From: CALMEC01 sp963765105
GTDB taxonomy: Bacteria; Actinomycetota; Thermoleophilia; Miltoncostaeales; Miltoncostaeaceae
NCBI GenBank assembly: GCA_963765105.1
Contig: CAVXUW010000002.1
Span: 186,001-250,000 of the forward strand
Reading direction: 5' to 3'
DNA: 64,000 nucleotides
Below, piece by piece: positions 33,933 through 42,956 of this stretch. The notes beneath the pieces were generated by a model that saw nothing but the letters and a program-made list of their open reading frames with translations, was not told the origin of the DNA and did not search any database. The translations under genes and the position numbers were made by a program. The first letter of the stretch is position 1. Each line of letters begins with the position of its first letter.

Positions 33933-35195
33933 CTGCTCGACCTTCGGCTGATACGGGCGGAGCCCGACCGAGTGCGGGTTGCCCTCACACGGCGCGGCGC
34001 CGCCGAGCGGCTTGACGCGCTCATTGAGCTTGACGGCAAGTGTCGGGAACTTCGCACGACCGTGGAACAGACTCGAGCCGAACGTACGCGTGCGTCCACG
34101 GCAATCGGCCAGGCGAAGCAGGCCGGCACCGACTCCACGGCCGCCGAAGCCGAAGCCCGTGCGCTGGGTACGCAGCTCGCTGCTCAGGACGCGCAGCTTG
34201 GCGAGCTCGAAAGCCGACGCGACGCGGAGCTGCTCCAGCTCCCCAATCTGGGGGAGGACGCTGCCCCCGACGGCGGTGAGGACGACGCCGTTGAGCTGCG
34301 GATCGTGGGTGCCCTTCCGCAGTTCGACTTTCCCGTGCGCGATCATGTGGAGATCGGCACGGCCGCGGGCATCCTTGATCTCGAACGGGCCGCACGTACC
34401 TCGGGCGCACGGTTCGTCTACCTCATGGGTCCGCTGGTTCGGCTGCAGATGGCGGTCGTGGCGTTCACCCTCGACCTGCTCGAGACCGAAGGCTTCATCC
34501 CGGTCATTCCTCCCGTCCTCGTGCGGGAAGAGGCCATGTACGGCACCGGGTTCTTCCCGACCGACCGCGCATCGATCTACCAAACCGCTGATGATGACCT
34601 CTACCTCGTCGGCACGTCAGAGGTTCCCCTTGCCGCACTTCACCAGGACGAGATCATCGATGTCGACGACCTCCCCTTGCGCTACGCGGGGGTGTCGTCG
34701 TGTTTTCGTCGCGAGGCGGGGTCGGCCGGGAAGGACACCCGCGGCATGTTTCGGGTGCATCAGTTCGACAAGGTCGAGATGTTCTCGTTCTGTCACCCCG
34801 ACCGATCTGCCGAGGAACACCAGCTCATCCTGTCGCTCGAGGAGCGCATCCTGCAGGCATTCGAGCTGCCTTACCGCGTCGTGGACATCGCCGTTGGCGA
34901 CCTCGGTGCCTCGGCCGCACGCAAGTTTGACTGCGAAGCATGGATGGCCGGGCAGGAGCGCTACCGCGAGGTCACCAGCTGCTCCAACTGCACCGACTAT
35001 CAGGCCCGGCGCCTCAAGGTGCGGTTCAAGTCCGGCAAGGGGACGGAGCCTCTGCACACGTTGAATGGAACGGCGGTCGCGCTCAGCCGCACGCTCATCG
35101 CCCTGCTCGAAACCCATCAACGGGCCGACGGGTCGGTCGCCATCCCGGCCGCTCTGGTGCCGTACGGGGCCCCGGCGGAGATCACCCCGAAGTAA
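33933..35195 (+). CDS. serS: serine--tRNA ligase, apparent CTG start
   Basis: 420-residue class IIa aminoacyl-tRNA synthetase charging tRNA-Ser. N-terminal coiled-coil arm (DALIELDGKCRELRTTVEQT onward), motif 2 in CFRREAGSAGKDTRGMFRVH, serine pocket TSEVPLAALH, motif 3 in LNGTAVALSRTLIALLE. The first ATG/GTG/TTG start is GTG 33972, but SerRS proteins begin M-L-D-L/I-x-L-I-R. The upstream codons in the same frame read LLDLRLIRAEPDRV from CTG 33933. I therefore place the start at CTG, 4 bp after the STAS stop. Overlaps the PfkB start by 1 bp (TAATG). Confidence 0.9.
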   Translation: MLDLRLIRAEPDRVRVALTRRGAAERLDALIELDGKCRELRTTVEQTRAERTRASTAIGQAKQAGTDSTAAEAEARALGTQLAAQDAQLGELESRRDAELLQLPNLGEDAAPDGGEDDAVELRIVGALPQFDFPVRDHVEIGTAAGILDLERAARTSGARFVYLMGPLVRLQMAVVAFTLDLLETEGFIPVIPPVLVREEAMYGTGFFPTDRASIYQTADDDLYLVGTSEVPLAALHQDEIIDVDDLPLRYAGVSSCFRREAGSAGKDTRGMFRVHQFDKVEMFSFCHPDRSAEEHQLILSLEERILQAFELPYRVVDIAVGDLGASAARKFDCEAWMAGQERYREVTSCSNCTDYQARRLKVRFKSGKGTEPLHTLNGTAVALSRTLIALLETHQRADGSVAIPAALVPYGAPAEITPK

Positions 35196-36013
35196 TGGCG
35201 GTCACCGTCGCAGTGGTGGGTCACTGCGAATGGGTTACCCACGCACGCGGTCGCGTGCCCGCTGTGGGGGAGATCGTCCATCTCGACGGCGCCTTCGACG
35301 AGGCCGCGGGGGGTGGAGCAGACACCGCGGCGGCGGTTGCGAGCCTGGGCGCCCGGTCCCGCTTTTTCACCGCCGTCGGGAACGACGCAACCGGCGAGGC
35401 CGTTGGGAAAGGGCTCGCGCAAGCGGGGATCGACGTGGTTGCCGTCGAGAGGGCGGTGCCGCATCCGCGTGCCTTCACGGTGATCGACGCGTCGGGCGAG
35501 CGGACGATCATGGTTACCGGCGGGAGGATCACACCGACCATCGACGACCCGCTTCCCTGGGGTGAGCTGGCCCGCTGCGACGCCACCTACTTCATCGGTG
35601 ACGACCCGCGCACGCTCATCGCGGCCCGCGCATCGCGGCATCTCGTCGTCGCCGCCCGCCGCCTGTCGGCCCTCATCGAGAGCGGGGTCGCCGCCGACGT
35701 CATCGTGGCCAGCGCAACCGATGCCGACGAGACCTTCCACCCGGCGGGTCTGCCCGTGCCGCCACGAGCGGTGGTACTCACCGAGGGTGCGGACGGAGGA
35801 CGCATCGTCATTGGCGACCGCGAGCAACGCTTCGCGGCGGTCTCACTCAACGGGCCACTTGTCGATACCTATGGCGCGGGCGACAGCTTCGCTGCCGGCC
35901 TCACGGTCGGCCTTGCCCGAGGGTTGCCGCTCGATGAGGCTGTGGCACTCGGTGCCCAAGCGGCCGCCCACGTTCTCATCCACCGCGGTGGCGTCGCCTT
36001 TCGGGCACAGTAG
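35195..36013 (+). CDS. PfkB-family carbohydrate kinase
   Basis: 272-residue ribokinase-fold kinase phosphorylating a sugar or nucleoside-like substrate. Substrate-lid GGGADTAAAVASLGARSRFF near residue 40 and the C-terminal PfkB signature DTYGAGDSFAAGLTVGLARG, whose Asp is the catalytic base. Start ATG 35195 overlaps the serS stop in TAATG, so it is translationally coupled to serS. Substrate unknown. Confidence 0.85.
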   Translation: MAVTVAVVGHCEWVTHARGRVPAVGEIVHLDGAFDEAAGGGADTAAAVASLGARSRFFTAVGNDATGEAVGKGLAQAGIDVVAVERAVPHPRAFTVIDASGERTIMVTGGRITPTIDDPLPWGELARCDATYFIGDDPRTLIAARASRHLVVAARRLSALIESGVAADVIVASATDADETFHPAGLPVPPRAVVLTEGADGGRIVIGDREQRFAAVSLNGPLVDTYGAGDSFAAGLTVGLARGLPLDEAVALGAQAAAHVLIHRGGVAFRAQ

Positions 36014-36044
36014 GCGTGCCGCGGCGCGGCCGAGAGGTGCTTTC

Positions 36045-37349
36045 ATGACGGAAACGGGAGACTCAATGAACCATCACGACCAGATGCGTGAGGCGTTCCA
36101 GGTGCCCTTCGCCGAGACAATCCTCACGCGGCGATCACGTCGTGTGGGGCTCGGCATGAGCGTCCCTGACGGGCCGCTGCAGTACGCGTCGCCCCATCCG
36201 CCGATGCCGCTTAGTGAGTGGGAAGAGGCGTTCCTGGTGTGGATGGGCACCGGGGTCACCGGCCTTGCGCTTGCCGATCTCCCCACTGACGGCATCTCCT
36301 GGATGCATGGTTTCTCCGGCCGCTCGTGGCCCTGCTCATGCAACTCGCACTCCACGGAGCTGTTTTTCACCAACGACTCGGGACTCCACCTCGTGCGCCT
36401 CGGGGAGGACACACCAGACGAGGTATCCGTCTTCGCGGGCCAGTCCGACGACGAGCGTTTTGCCGAGTTGCTGGGCCGCTTTCGCGCCGCCACGACAACT
36501 CTGAGCGCGGGGCGGGCGGACCTCCCCACGGGTGAGCCGGGCCTGTTCGGCTTCAACGCGTGGAACGTGAACCAGCCGGGCACGACGCTGTTTGTGCCGG
36601 TGACCAACACGACCATCGAGTACATGACCCTGCTGTTCATCTACTTCGACGAGATCAACCGCTTCAGCGTGGTCGACGAACTCTCCGGCGGGCGCACGTG
36701 CGGACTTGACCGCTGGGTGGGGTCAGGGCGGTTGGGAGCGGTGGAGCTTTCGTTGATGGACCTGGAGCTCCGCGTGTTAACAAGCCTGAACGTCGAGGGT
36801 GCGTTCATCTGCCAGAACATGAACCTCGCCGCTCAGGCGCTGGGTCTCGGTGGTTGGGCGTTCACGGGTTTCCTGCCCCATCACGTGCTCGGCGTCGACC
36901 CCGCTCATGAGGGCTTTGGCTTTCGCTTCATCACCCCCGAGTCGAGCCCCCGGCATGCGGTGAAGCCCGTGCCGGTGGGGCGCGACGGCGTACTCGAGGC
37001 ACTGTGCCCACCGTACGTTCCCGACATGCGCGCTGCCGTCGACCGCTATCTCGAGACCTGGTCGGCCGCGTCCGGGAAAGCCTCGGCCTTCCAGAATGCC
37101 GAGGACGTGATGCGCGCCCGTCCCGCACCGAGCGACGAAACGATTGAGATCGTCAAGGCATACTGCACGTACGTCCGCGAGACGTACGGCCGTTTCCCGG
37201 CGTTCATCGACCCCATGTTTGTGCGGCTCGTTTTCCAAGCCCATCACATCGACGTCGACTTCTACGACCAGTTCTATCGCGGTGCGCCACTTACCGATCG
37301 CCACCGGGAGCACCTCGCTCGGTGGCACCCGTCTTCTGCGTCGGGGTGA
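36045..37349 (+). CDS. unassigned protein, possibly nitroreductase-like
   Basis: 434 residues, soluble. I do not recognise a firm family. Two features recall nitroreductases: an N-terminal ILTRRSRRVGLGM segment (similar in place to the RRSxR FMN-phosphate contact) and a mid/late QNMNLAAQALGLGGWAFTGF (similar to the NLxLAAxxLGLG helix). Cys-rich SGRSWPCSCNSHSTELFFTN is unusual. The C-terminal ~60 residues (FIDPMFVRLVFQAHHIDVDF) are predicted helical. ATG 36045 has GAGGTG 7 nt upstream; ATG 36066, preceded by GGGAG, is an alternative. Follows pfkB by 31 bp and may be in the same transcript. Confidence 0.6.
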   Translation: MTETGDSMNHHDQMREAFQVPFAETILTRRSRRVGLGMSVPDGPLQYASPHPPMPLSEWEEAFLVWMGTGVTGLALADLPTDGISWMHGFSGRSWPCSCNSHSTELFFTNDSGLHLVRLGEDTPDEVSVFAGQSDDERFAELLGRFRAATTTLSAGRADLPTGEPGLFGFNAWNVNQPGTTLFVPVTNTTIEYMTLLFIYFDEINRFSVVDELSGGRTCGLDRWVGSGRLGAVELSLMDLELRVLTSLNVEGAFICQNMNLAAQALGLGGWAFTGFLPHHVLGVDPAHEGFGFRFITPESSPRHAVKPVPVGRDGVLEALCPPYVPDMRAAVDRYLETWSAASGKASAFQNAEDVMRARPAPSDETIEIVKAYCTYVRETYGRFPAFIDPMFVRLVFQAHHIDVDFYDQFYRGAPLTDRHREHLARWHPSSASG

Positions 37350-37694
37350 GGGGGAGGGGGCCTTTCGCTCTCGTCCGTGGAGTGCATGACTGTCGCCGCC
37401 GGCTGGACCTTGGGTTCCAGCGCGCGGGGGACGGCGACCGTTCTCTGAAAGAGAAGCCATCGTGAACCATCTTTCAGTCGTGACGGTAGGAACGGCTCGA
37501 CGAGGATGACCGTGTCGCAGTGCGCGACCGTGATTGGCCCACACACTTCCGACCACTCCGTCGAGGACTGACGTTGCCGAGAGCGGCCGATTCGTGAGAG
37601 CCCGCGGCCAGGTAGCTGGCATCGCTGAGTAACGAGTCGTGAGCGCGCGACGGGCCCCGCGGTGCCGTCTGTCGCGGCCACTACGATCGACACC
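37350..37694. other. gene-free stretch before the DUF4178 operon
   Basis: 345 bp. Contains a small palindrome (TTCTCT-gaa-AGAGAA at about 37441-37455) and presumably the operon promoter, which I cannot place with confidence. No credible gene. Confidence 0.45.
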
Positions 37695-38291
37695 ATGTTC
37701 AAAACCCTCGTCATTCTCGCCGTTCTCGTCGCCATCGTGCTTGTCGTGATCTGGGCGTGGGCGCAGCGGAGCAGGCGCAAACAGATTGCCGAACGCGCGG
37801 CACGCATCGCCGAAGCCGATGCGCCCGGCGCAGCGCTCCGTTCGCTTCGCGTCGCAGATGTGGTTGGTTTGGGGGGTGCCATGTGGACCGTCGAGGGAAC
37901 GCTCCGGTTCGACGAAGACGGCTTTGAGTGGCAGGAGCACCTGCTCGTCGACGGGAATCGACGTGAGTGGCTGTCGGTCGAAGATGACGACGGCGCTCTG
38001 TCGGCGTGGCAATGGTCGCGACTGAATGCGCCGGGGGTCGAGCCCGGCCCGGCAGAGGTCATTGTCGAGGGAGTGGCCTATCGCCTCAAAGAACGTGGAT
38101 CGGCCCGATTCGTCTCGGAAGGTGCGACCGGTGCGCCAACAGCCGGTACCGCCGACTACGCCGACTACGAAGCAGACAACCAACGGCTCGGCTTCGAGCG
38201 TTACACGCAGTCGGGGTCGTGGGAAGCGTCGACCGGGAGGCGCGTAGCCGAGCTCGAGATCGACGTCTACCCGGGCAGTGACCGGAAATGA
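37695..38291 (+). CDS. DUF4178 membrane-anchored protein
   Basis: 198 residues. One N-terminal TM segment (LVILAVLVAIVLVVIWAWA) and a basic stop-transfer (QRSRRKQ), then a beta-rich DUF4178 domain (LRVADVVGLGGAMWTVEG, FEWQEHLLVDGNRREWLSVE, YTQSGSWEASTGRRVAELEI). First gene of a six-gene operon that ends with a spermidine synthase homologue. ATG 37695 chosen. Molecular role unknown; the family recurs with DUF350 and aminopropyltransferase genes in bacteria. Confidence 0.8.
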   Translation: MFKTLVILAVLVAIVLVVIWAWAQRSRRKQIAERAARIAEADAPGAALRSLRVADVVGLGGAMWTVEGTLRFDEDGFEWQEHLLVDGNRREWLSVEDDDGALSAWQWSRLNAPGVEPGPAEVIVEGVAYRLKERGSARFVSEGATGAPTAGTADYADYEADNQRLGFERYTQSGSWEASTGRRVAELEIDVYPGSDRK

Positions 38292-38800
38292 TCGCTCGGC
38301 TCAACGTCCCGTTTCGGGACACCAGCGCGGATGATCTTTCTCTGACCCTCGCGTTCGAGGACGTACCGGCGCGACCCGCATTGGCTGAGCTGTGCATCCC
38401 AATCGCCGGAATGCAGATCGAGATACGCGTGCTGGCCGGCTCCCATGAAGCACGCATTGTGGGAGGCGGTGTTCGTTTGTCGGAGGTCGTCGGCTGCGAC
38501 GAGGTCTCCCCGCATGGCCTGCCGCCGGTGTTGGAGCACCCATTGACGGCGGGGAGGTATGTGTTTCGTGCGGAGACTCGGCGGCTGGGTGCGTCGGGGT
38601 TCGATGCGATGGCCCAGGACCTGGTCGCGCAGCTTGGGTCCGATCCGCAGGGGCTCGTCGGTCGGTTCCCCGGGCACCCGAACGCGCTCACCGGCCTGGC
38701 CACGTGCGCTGATGACACGGGCATTGGCTGGACGACGTGGCACTTGTACCCATCGCATTGCGAACTCGTGAGGACTGACAGTCGCGTCACGCTGCGCTAA
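38288..38800 (+). CDS. DUF2617 family protein
   Basis: 170 residues, soluble, no signal or TM. Family-type C terminus TTWHLYPSHCELVRTDSRV and VGRFPGHPNALTGL. The start overlaps the upstream stop in ATGA, implying translational coupling. Function unknown; its conserved partners are the adjacent DUF4178, DUF4247 and DUF350 genes. Confidence 0.8.
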   Translation: MIARLNVPFRDTSADDLSLTLAFEDVPARPALAELCIPIAGMQIEIRVLAGSHEARIVGGGVRLSEVVGCDEVSPHGLPPVLEHPLTAGRYVFRAETRRLGASGFDAMAQDLVAQLGSDPQGLVGRFPGHPNALTGLATCADDTGIGWTTWHLYPSHCELVRTDSRVTLR

Positions 38801-38814
38801 CACGCGTTGCCCTC

Positions 38815-39201
38815 ATGGGCGTGTTGGTGCTCTGTGCGCTGACGACCGCCGGCTGCCTCAGCGCCTCCGTCCGCGGCTGGATCGCCGACCACTACGAGAA
38901 GCGTCCATCTGAGGACGGGGTCGACATCTACCACGCCACGGAAGCTCCGACCGCCGTAGCCAAACGCATCTCCGATGCACGCAAACCGGCCGATCGCCGC
39001 GTCACTGCGTCGGGGGTGTTCCTTCGCTACCGCAACGACATGGTCGGGATCGTCGCCGACCCGGCGGGGGGCTCACGGATTCTTGTCACGGATGAGAAGC
39101 GCGGCTACACCTACTTCTATCCCTACGTCGGCGGTCACTGGGGTACCTACTCGGGAACCGGTGGCGGCTTCCGCGGAGGCGGCCCGGGGGCGGGCAAATG
39201 A
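38815..39201 (+). CDS. DUF4247 lipoprotein
   Basis: 128 residues. Short hydrophobic leader with lipobox LTTAGC, then VRGWIADHYEKR, a central strand region (TASGVFLRYRNDMVGIVADP) and YTYFYPYVGGHWGTYSG with a Gly-rich tail. Extracytoplasmic, lipid-anchored by prediction. The leader as annotated lacks the usual N-terminal basic residues; upstream in-frame codons include an Arg but no standard start. Third gene of the operon. Confidence 0.75.
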   Translation: MGVLVLCALTTAGCLSASVRGWIADHYEKRPSEDGVDIYHATEAPTAVAKRISDARKPADRRVTASGVFLRYRNDMVGIVADPAGGSRILVTDEKRGYTYFYPYVGGHWGTYSGTGGGFRGGGPGAGK

Positions 39202-39869
39202 GGCGGCATCTCCTGATCGCAGTCATGGCCGGCTGGGCGATGGTCGGTGCAGCGGCGGCCCACGCGGTCCCCATTCTGACGCAGGCTGACGCCGAGGAGC
39301 TGGTTGAGACGCTACGCGAGGCCTCGGAGCGTCAGGGTGGCGTTTGCTACGGCTGGACAGTCAGCGTCGGCATCGGCGGTTCCGAGGTCGGATCGTCCCA
39401 AGGAGGTCCCGGTGTGGCGTTGCTCCCGAGTAGCTGCGAGCGCTATGCCATCTTGGTCGGCCGCATCAACTACGTGCCGGAGGCATCGGAATCCGATGAC
39501 TCGGCCGCGGTTTCTGTCGACACGAACCTCGACATCAACTACTCACCCGAGCGGCTGGGCCTGACGGCGAAAACTCTCATCACGGAACGCGACGACAGCG
39601 CGCTCGTCAGTTTGGTTGAGGGCTTGCCGCTCATCGTGGCGGAGGACGCCAACCTTCCCTACGTGGCATTCGAGCCACGGGCGGAGCCGCTGGCCGGCGA
39701 TGGTCCAACGAACCGACCAGGAAGCGATTGGTGGCGCCAGTACTGGGGCTTTGCCGTCGTTCTCATCCTGCTTCCTTTGGTCATCGTTGCGGCACTCGCG
39801 ATGACACGTCTGAAGAACAGGTCCACACACGCTCAGCAGAGTTCTCCAACGGACAAGGAGTGGGATTGA
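39198..39869 (+). CDS. exported single-pass membrane protein, unknown family
   Basis: 223 residues. Signal peptide RRHLLIAVMAGWAMVGAAAA to about AHA-V, an extracytoplasmic domain with two Cys (GGVCYGWTVSVGIGG and PSSCERYAILVGR) that could form a disulfide, and a C-terminal TM (YWGFAVVLILLPLVIVAAL) followed by a short basic cytoplasmic tail. Resembles TPM-type topology but lacks a TPM signature that I recognise. Starts in an ATGA overlap with the DUF4247 gene. Confidence 0.65.
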   Translation: MRRHLLIAVMAGWAMVGAAAAHAVPILTQADAEELVETLREASERQGGVCYGWTVSVGIGGSEVGSSQGGPGVALLPSSCERYAILVGRINYVPEASESDDSAAVSVDTNLDINYSPERLGLTAKTLITERDDSALVSLVEGLPLIVAEDANLPYVAFEPRAEPLAGDGPTNRPGSDWWRQYWGFAVVLILLPLVIVAALAMTRLKNRSTHAQQSSPTDKEWD

Positions 39870-40288
39870 ACTACCTCGAACAGCTCGCATCGGCCCTGGC
39901 GTATGGAGCGTTGGGCCTCATACTGCTCGTCGTCGGCTACTTCGTGATCGATCTGCTCACACCGGGGCATCTGGGAAAGGCCATCTCGCGCACGCAGAGT
40001 CGTAGCGCCGCGGTTGTTCTCGGCGCGATGCTGCTGGCGCTGGGTGCCGTCGTGGCCAGCTCGATTGCCGCGGCCCGTGGTGACAACACATGGAAGGGTC
40101 TCGGTGAGACTCTGGGCTACAGCCTTGTCGGAATCGTGCTCTTGGCCGTTTCGTACACCGTGGTGGACGCGCTCACCCCGGGCAAGCTGGGAGACGTGCT
40201 CGAGTCCGAGCGCGTCGAACCCGTGGCCTGGGTGCTCGCAGCGTTCATGGTGGGTGTTGGCGCGATCCTCGCCGCTGCGATCAGCTGA
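39866..40288 (+). CDS. DUF350 integral membrane protein
   Basis: 140 residues, four TM helices as two similar halves (ALGLILLVVGYFVIDLLTPG and SLVGIVLLAVSYTVVDALTPG), the internal repeat typical of DUF350. TTG start inside a TTGA overlap with the upstream stop, with AAGGAG 5 nt before it. Family members accompany aminopropyltransferase, DUF4178 and PspA-type genes in membrane-stress loci. Transport or scaffold role is not established. Confidence 0.85.
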   Translation: MNYLEQLASALAYGALGLILLVVGYFVIDLLTPGHLGKAISRTQSRSAAVVLGAMLLALGAVVASSIAAARGDNTWKGLGETLGYSLVGIVLLAVSYTVVDALTPGKLGDVLESERVEPVAWVLAAFMVGVGAILAAAIS

Positions 40289-40292
40289 CAGT

Positions 40293-41840
40293 GTGACAAC
40301 CGTCGACTCCGTGACGTTGCGCCAACCGCGGCGCATCCGTGCGCTCGTGCTGTTCGCGGGGTTGGCGGCGGCCGCCTGTGGGTTCGTCTACGAGCTCCTT
40401 CTGGTCACGCTGGGGAGCCATCTCATCGGCAACTCGGTTCAGCAGGTGTCGATCGTGCTCGCCGTCTTCGTGGCTGCGATGGGGGTGGGGAGCCTGCTGG
40501 TCAAGCCCCTTCTTGCGCGTCCCGTGGCGAGCCTCGTCGTGATCGAAGGCGCGGTTGCGCTCATCGGCGGCGTGTCGGCCATCGGTCTCTATGCCGCATT
40601 CGCCTGGCTCGACCTCTATCAGCAGGCCATGATCGTCGCGGCTGTTGTCGTCGGGGCGTTGGTGGGCGCTGAGCTCCCGTTGTTGATTGCGCTGCTGCAG
40701 CGCGTTCGGCCCGAATCCGCTGGCCGGTCCGCATCCGACCTGTTGGCCGCCGACTATGCCGGTGCCTTGGTGGCCGGCCTCAGTTTTCCGTTTCTCCTGG
40801 TGCCGCTATTGGGTCAATTACAAACGGGGCTTGCCGTTGGGTCCCTCAACGCCGGCTGCGGTCTGCTGATCCTCTGGCTCTTTCGACGCGACGTGCGGCC
40901 CCTGTCTCGGGCGGCGCTCGGCACCGGACTGACGGGAGTTCTCATCATCCTCGCAACGATGGCCGCACTGATCGAACCCTTCGAGGTGACGGCACGTCAA
41001 GCGCTCTACGACGACCCGATCGTGCGGGACGACGATTCGGCCTATCAGAGCATCGTGTTGACAAGCGCCGGCGGCGGGCGCGACCTGCGGCTGTTCCTGA
41101 ACGGGGACCTGCAGTTCTCGTCACTCGACGAGTATCGCTACCACGAGGCGCTCGTCCATCCCGCGATGGCGGGGCCTCACCAGCGGGTCTTGGTGTTGGG
41201 AGGTGGGGACGGGCTGGCACTGCGTGAAGTCCTGCGGTATCCCGACGCTCAGCAGGTGGTCGAAGTGGAGCTCGACCCTGCGGTTCTGCGCCTCGCGCGT
41301 GAGGACCGCCGCCTGCTGAGCCTAAACAAGGCGAGCTTGTCTGATCCGCGCGTGCAGATCGTCGTTGACGACGCGTTTCCGTGGCTCCGTGCCAACCAAC
41401 GCGCGTTCGACGTGATCATCGTCGACTTTCCGGACCCGGACGACTCCGCGCTGGCCAAGCTCTACTCCCAGGAGGTGTACGGCCTGATGGCGCGATCGCT
41501 ACGACCCGGTGGGCGGATCGTCGTCCAATCCGGCTCGCCGTACTTCGCGCCGAAGGCCTATTGGGGGATCGAACGGACCCTGCGCAACGCCGGATTGGCA
41601 ACGACGCCGTACCACGTGGATGTGCCGAGCTTCGGTGACTGGGGGTTCCACTTGGCGTCTGCTACCGCTGCCCCGCCCGTGCGTCTCGATGCGCCGGGCC
41701 CACTCCGTTTCCTCGATGACGCCGTGTTGGCTGCGGCGCGAACGTTCCCGGCAGATCGACGCCGCATGAACGTCCAGGGGTCAACGCTCAACCGGCCCCG
41801 CATCCTGGACTACGCGGCCGAGGGGTGGCGCGACGAGTAA
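40293..41840 (+). CDS. membrane-anchored spermidine synthase-like aminopropyltransferase
   Basis: 515 residues. Six or seven TM helices in residues ~15-235, then a soluble SpeE-like Rossmann domain (~270-505): HEALVHPAMAGPHQRVLVLG, the nucleotide loop GGGDGLALREVL, acidic VVEVELDPAVLRLA, and IIVDFPDPDD near the active-site loop. Classical enzymes transfer aminopropyl from decarboxylated SAM to putrescine; the membrane fusion form may have another acceptor. GTG 40293 lies 4 bp after the DUF350 stop. Last gene of the operon. Confidence 0.85.
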   Translation: MTTVDSVTLRQPRRIRALVLFAGLAAAACGFVYELLLVTLGSHLIGNSVQQVSIVLAVFVAAMGVGSLLVKPLLARPVASLVVIEGAVALIGGVSAIGLYAAFAWLDLYQQAMIVAAVVVGALVGAELPLLIALLQRVRPESAGRSASDLLAADYAGALVAGLSFPFLLVPLLGQLQTGLAVGSLNAGCGLLILWLFRRDVRPLSRAALGTGLTGVLIILATMAALIEPFEVTARQALYDDPIVRDDDSAYQSIVLTSAGGGRDLRLFLNGDLQFSSLDEYRYHEALVHPAMAGPHQRVLVLGGGDGLALREVLRYPDAQQVVEVELDPAVLRLAREDRRLLSLNKASLSDPRVQIVVDDAFPWLRANQRAFDVIIVDFPDPDDSALAKLYSQEVYGLMARSLRPGGRIVVQSGSPYFAPKAYWGIERTLRNAGLATTPYHVDVPSFGDWGFHLASATAAPPVRLDAPGPLRFLDDAVLAAARTFPADRRRMNVQGSTLNRPRILDYAAEGWRDE

Positions 41841-41843
41841 CGG

Positions 41844-42956
41844 CTAGCGCGCGACGGCCTCGAGGGCCTGCGTCAGGTCGGCCCAGAGATCGTCGGGGTG
41901 TTCAAGGCCCACGCTGAGGCGGATGAGGGTCTCCGGGGTTCCGTTGTCGCGCTCCGAGGGGTAGCGACCGCGGCGTTCCATCGACGTCTCAACACCACCG
42001 AGGCTGGTGGCCGGCACGATCAGTTGGGTTGCCTGGCACACGGCGTCGGCGTCGGCAGCGGTGCCGTGCGTTTCGAACGCCACAACAGCGCCCGGGCCCG
42101 TCATCTGCGCTGACACGATCGCGCTACCGGGGTGGTCCGGCAGGCCGGGGTAGCGCACGCGACTTACCACCGGGTGGTCGTGAAGGTGCTGGGCAAGGAG
42201 CATGGCCGTGGCTTGTGCGCGCTCCATCCGTACTGGGAGGGTGCGCAGGCCGCGGAGAGCAAGGAAGGCTTCCAGAGCACCCGGTGTGGCGCCTGCGGTC
42301 GATCGGCGACTGCGCAGTTTGACGGCATCGTCCTCGGATCGCGACACCGCGATGCCGAGAAGCAGGTCGGCGTGGCCCCCGATGAACTTCGTAACCGAGT
42401 GGGTCACCACATCGGCGCCGAGAGCCAACGGCGTCTGAAGGATGGGGGTCGCAAACGTGTTGTCCACACAAAGCCGGGCACCCATCTGGTGAGCGACCGT
42501 CGCGACACGGGCCAGGTCGACGATCTCCATCAACGGGTTGGTGGGGGACTCCGTCCACACCAGACTCGCTTCGCCGCCCACGCGTTCCAGGGACTCGGGT
42601 GTGACCAGGTCCACCAACTGAAGGGAGATGCGTCCCTGGTCGTGGCGTTCGCGCAGCTGTTCGAGCACCCCGTAGTAGAGCGCCGTTTGCGCGATCACAA
42701 CGGCACCGAGCGGTAGCTCGTCGAGCACTGCTGAGCTCGCAGCCAGGCCCGATGCAAAGGCAACGGCGTTCCCACCTTCCAGAAGCCCGAGTGCGTCCTC
42801 GAGGGCCTCCCAGCCGGGGTTGCCGTCGCGGCCGTAGATCAGGTCGCCGTCGGCCCGATAGGTCGATGCCGGGGTGATCGCCACGTTGAGTGGCGCCCCC
42901 GCCTCAGGGGCGGGTCGCCCGGCGGTGATGGCCTGCGTGTCCCGGTGAATGCTCAT
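41844..42956 (-). CDS. metB: trans-sulfuration PLP enzyme (cystathionine gamma-synthase type)
   Basis: 370-residue Cys/Met-metabolism PLP enzyme. PLP lysine in THSVTKFIGGHADLLLG; cofactor-contact Asp/Asn in CVDNTFATPILQ; FASGLAASSAVLDEL; C-terminal RLSVGLEHPDDLWADL. Likely forms cystathionine from an activated homoserine and cysteine, but family members also act as lyases or O-acetylhomoserine sulfhydrylases and cannot be separated by eye. ATG 42956 chosen. The next gene in the opposite direction is msrB, a methionine repair enzyme, sharing a 180-bp divergent control region with two TTGAGG motifs. Confidence 0.85.
   Translation of the reverse strand: MSIHRDTQAITAGRPAPEAGAPLNVAITPASTYRADGDLIYGRDGNPGWEALEDALGLLEGGNAVAFASGLAASSAVLDELPLGAVVIAQTALYYGVLEQLRERHDQGRISLQLVDLVTPESLERVGGEASLVWTESPTNPLMEIVDLARVATVAHQMGARLCVDNTFATPILQTPLALGADVVTHSVTKFIGGHADLLLGIAVSRSEDDAVKLRSRRSTAGATPGALEAFLALRGLRTLPVRMERAQATAMLLAQHLHDHPVVSRVRYPGLPDHPGSAIVSAQMTGPGAVVAFETHGTAADADAVCQATQLIVPATSLGGVETSMERRGRYPSERDNGTPETLIRLSVGLEHPDDLWADLTQALEAVAR

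Noticed and set aside
36777..38183. 468-codon minus-strand open frame across 37350-37694
   Set aside because: Spans the antisense of two real genes and the gap between them, with no recognisable domain; low-complexity and Arg-rich.
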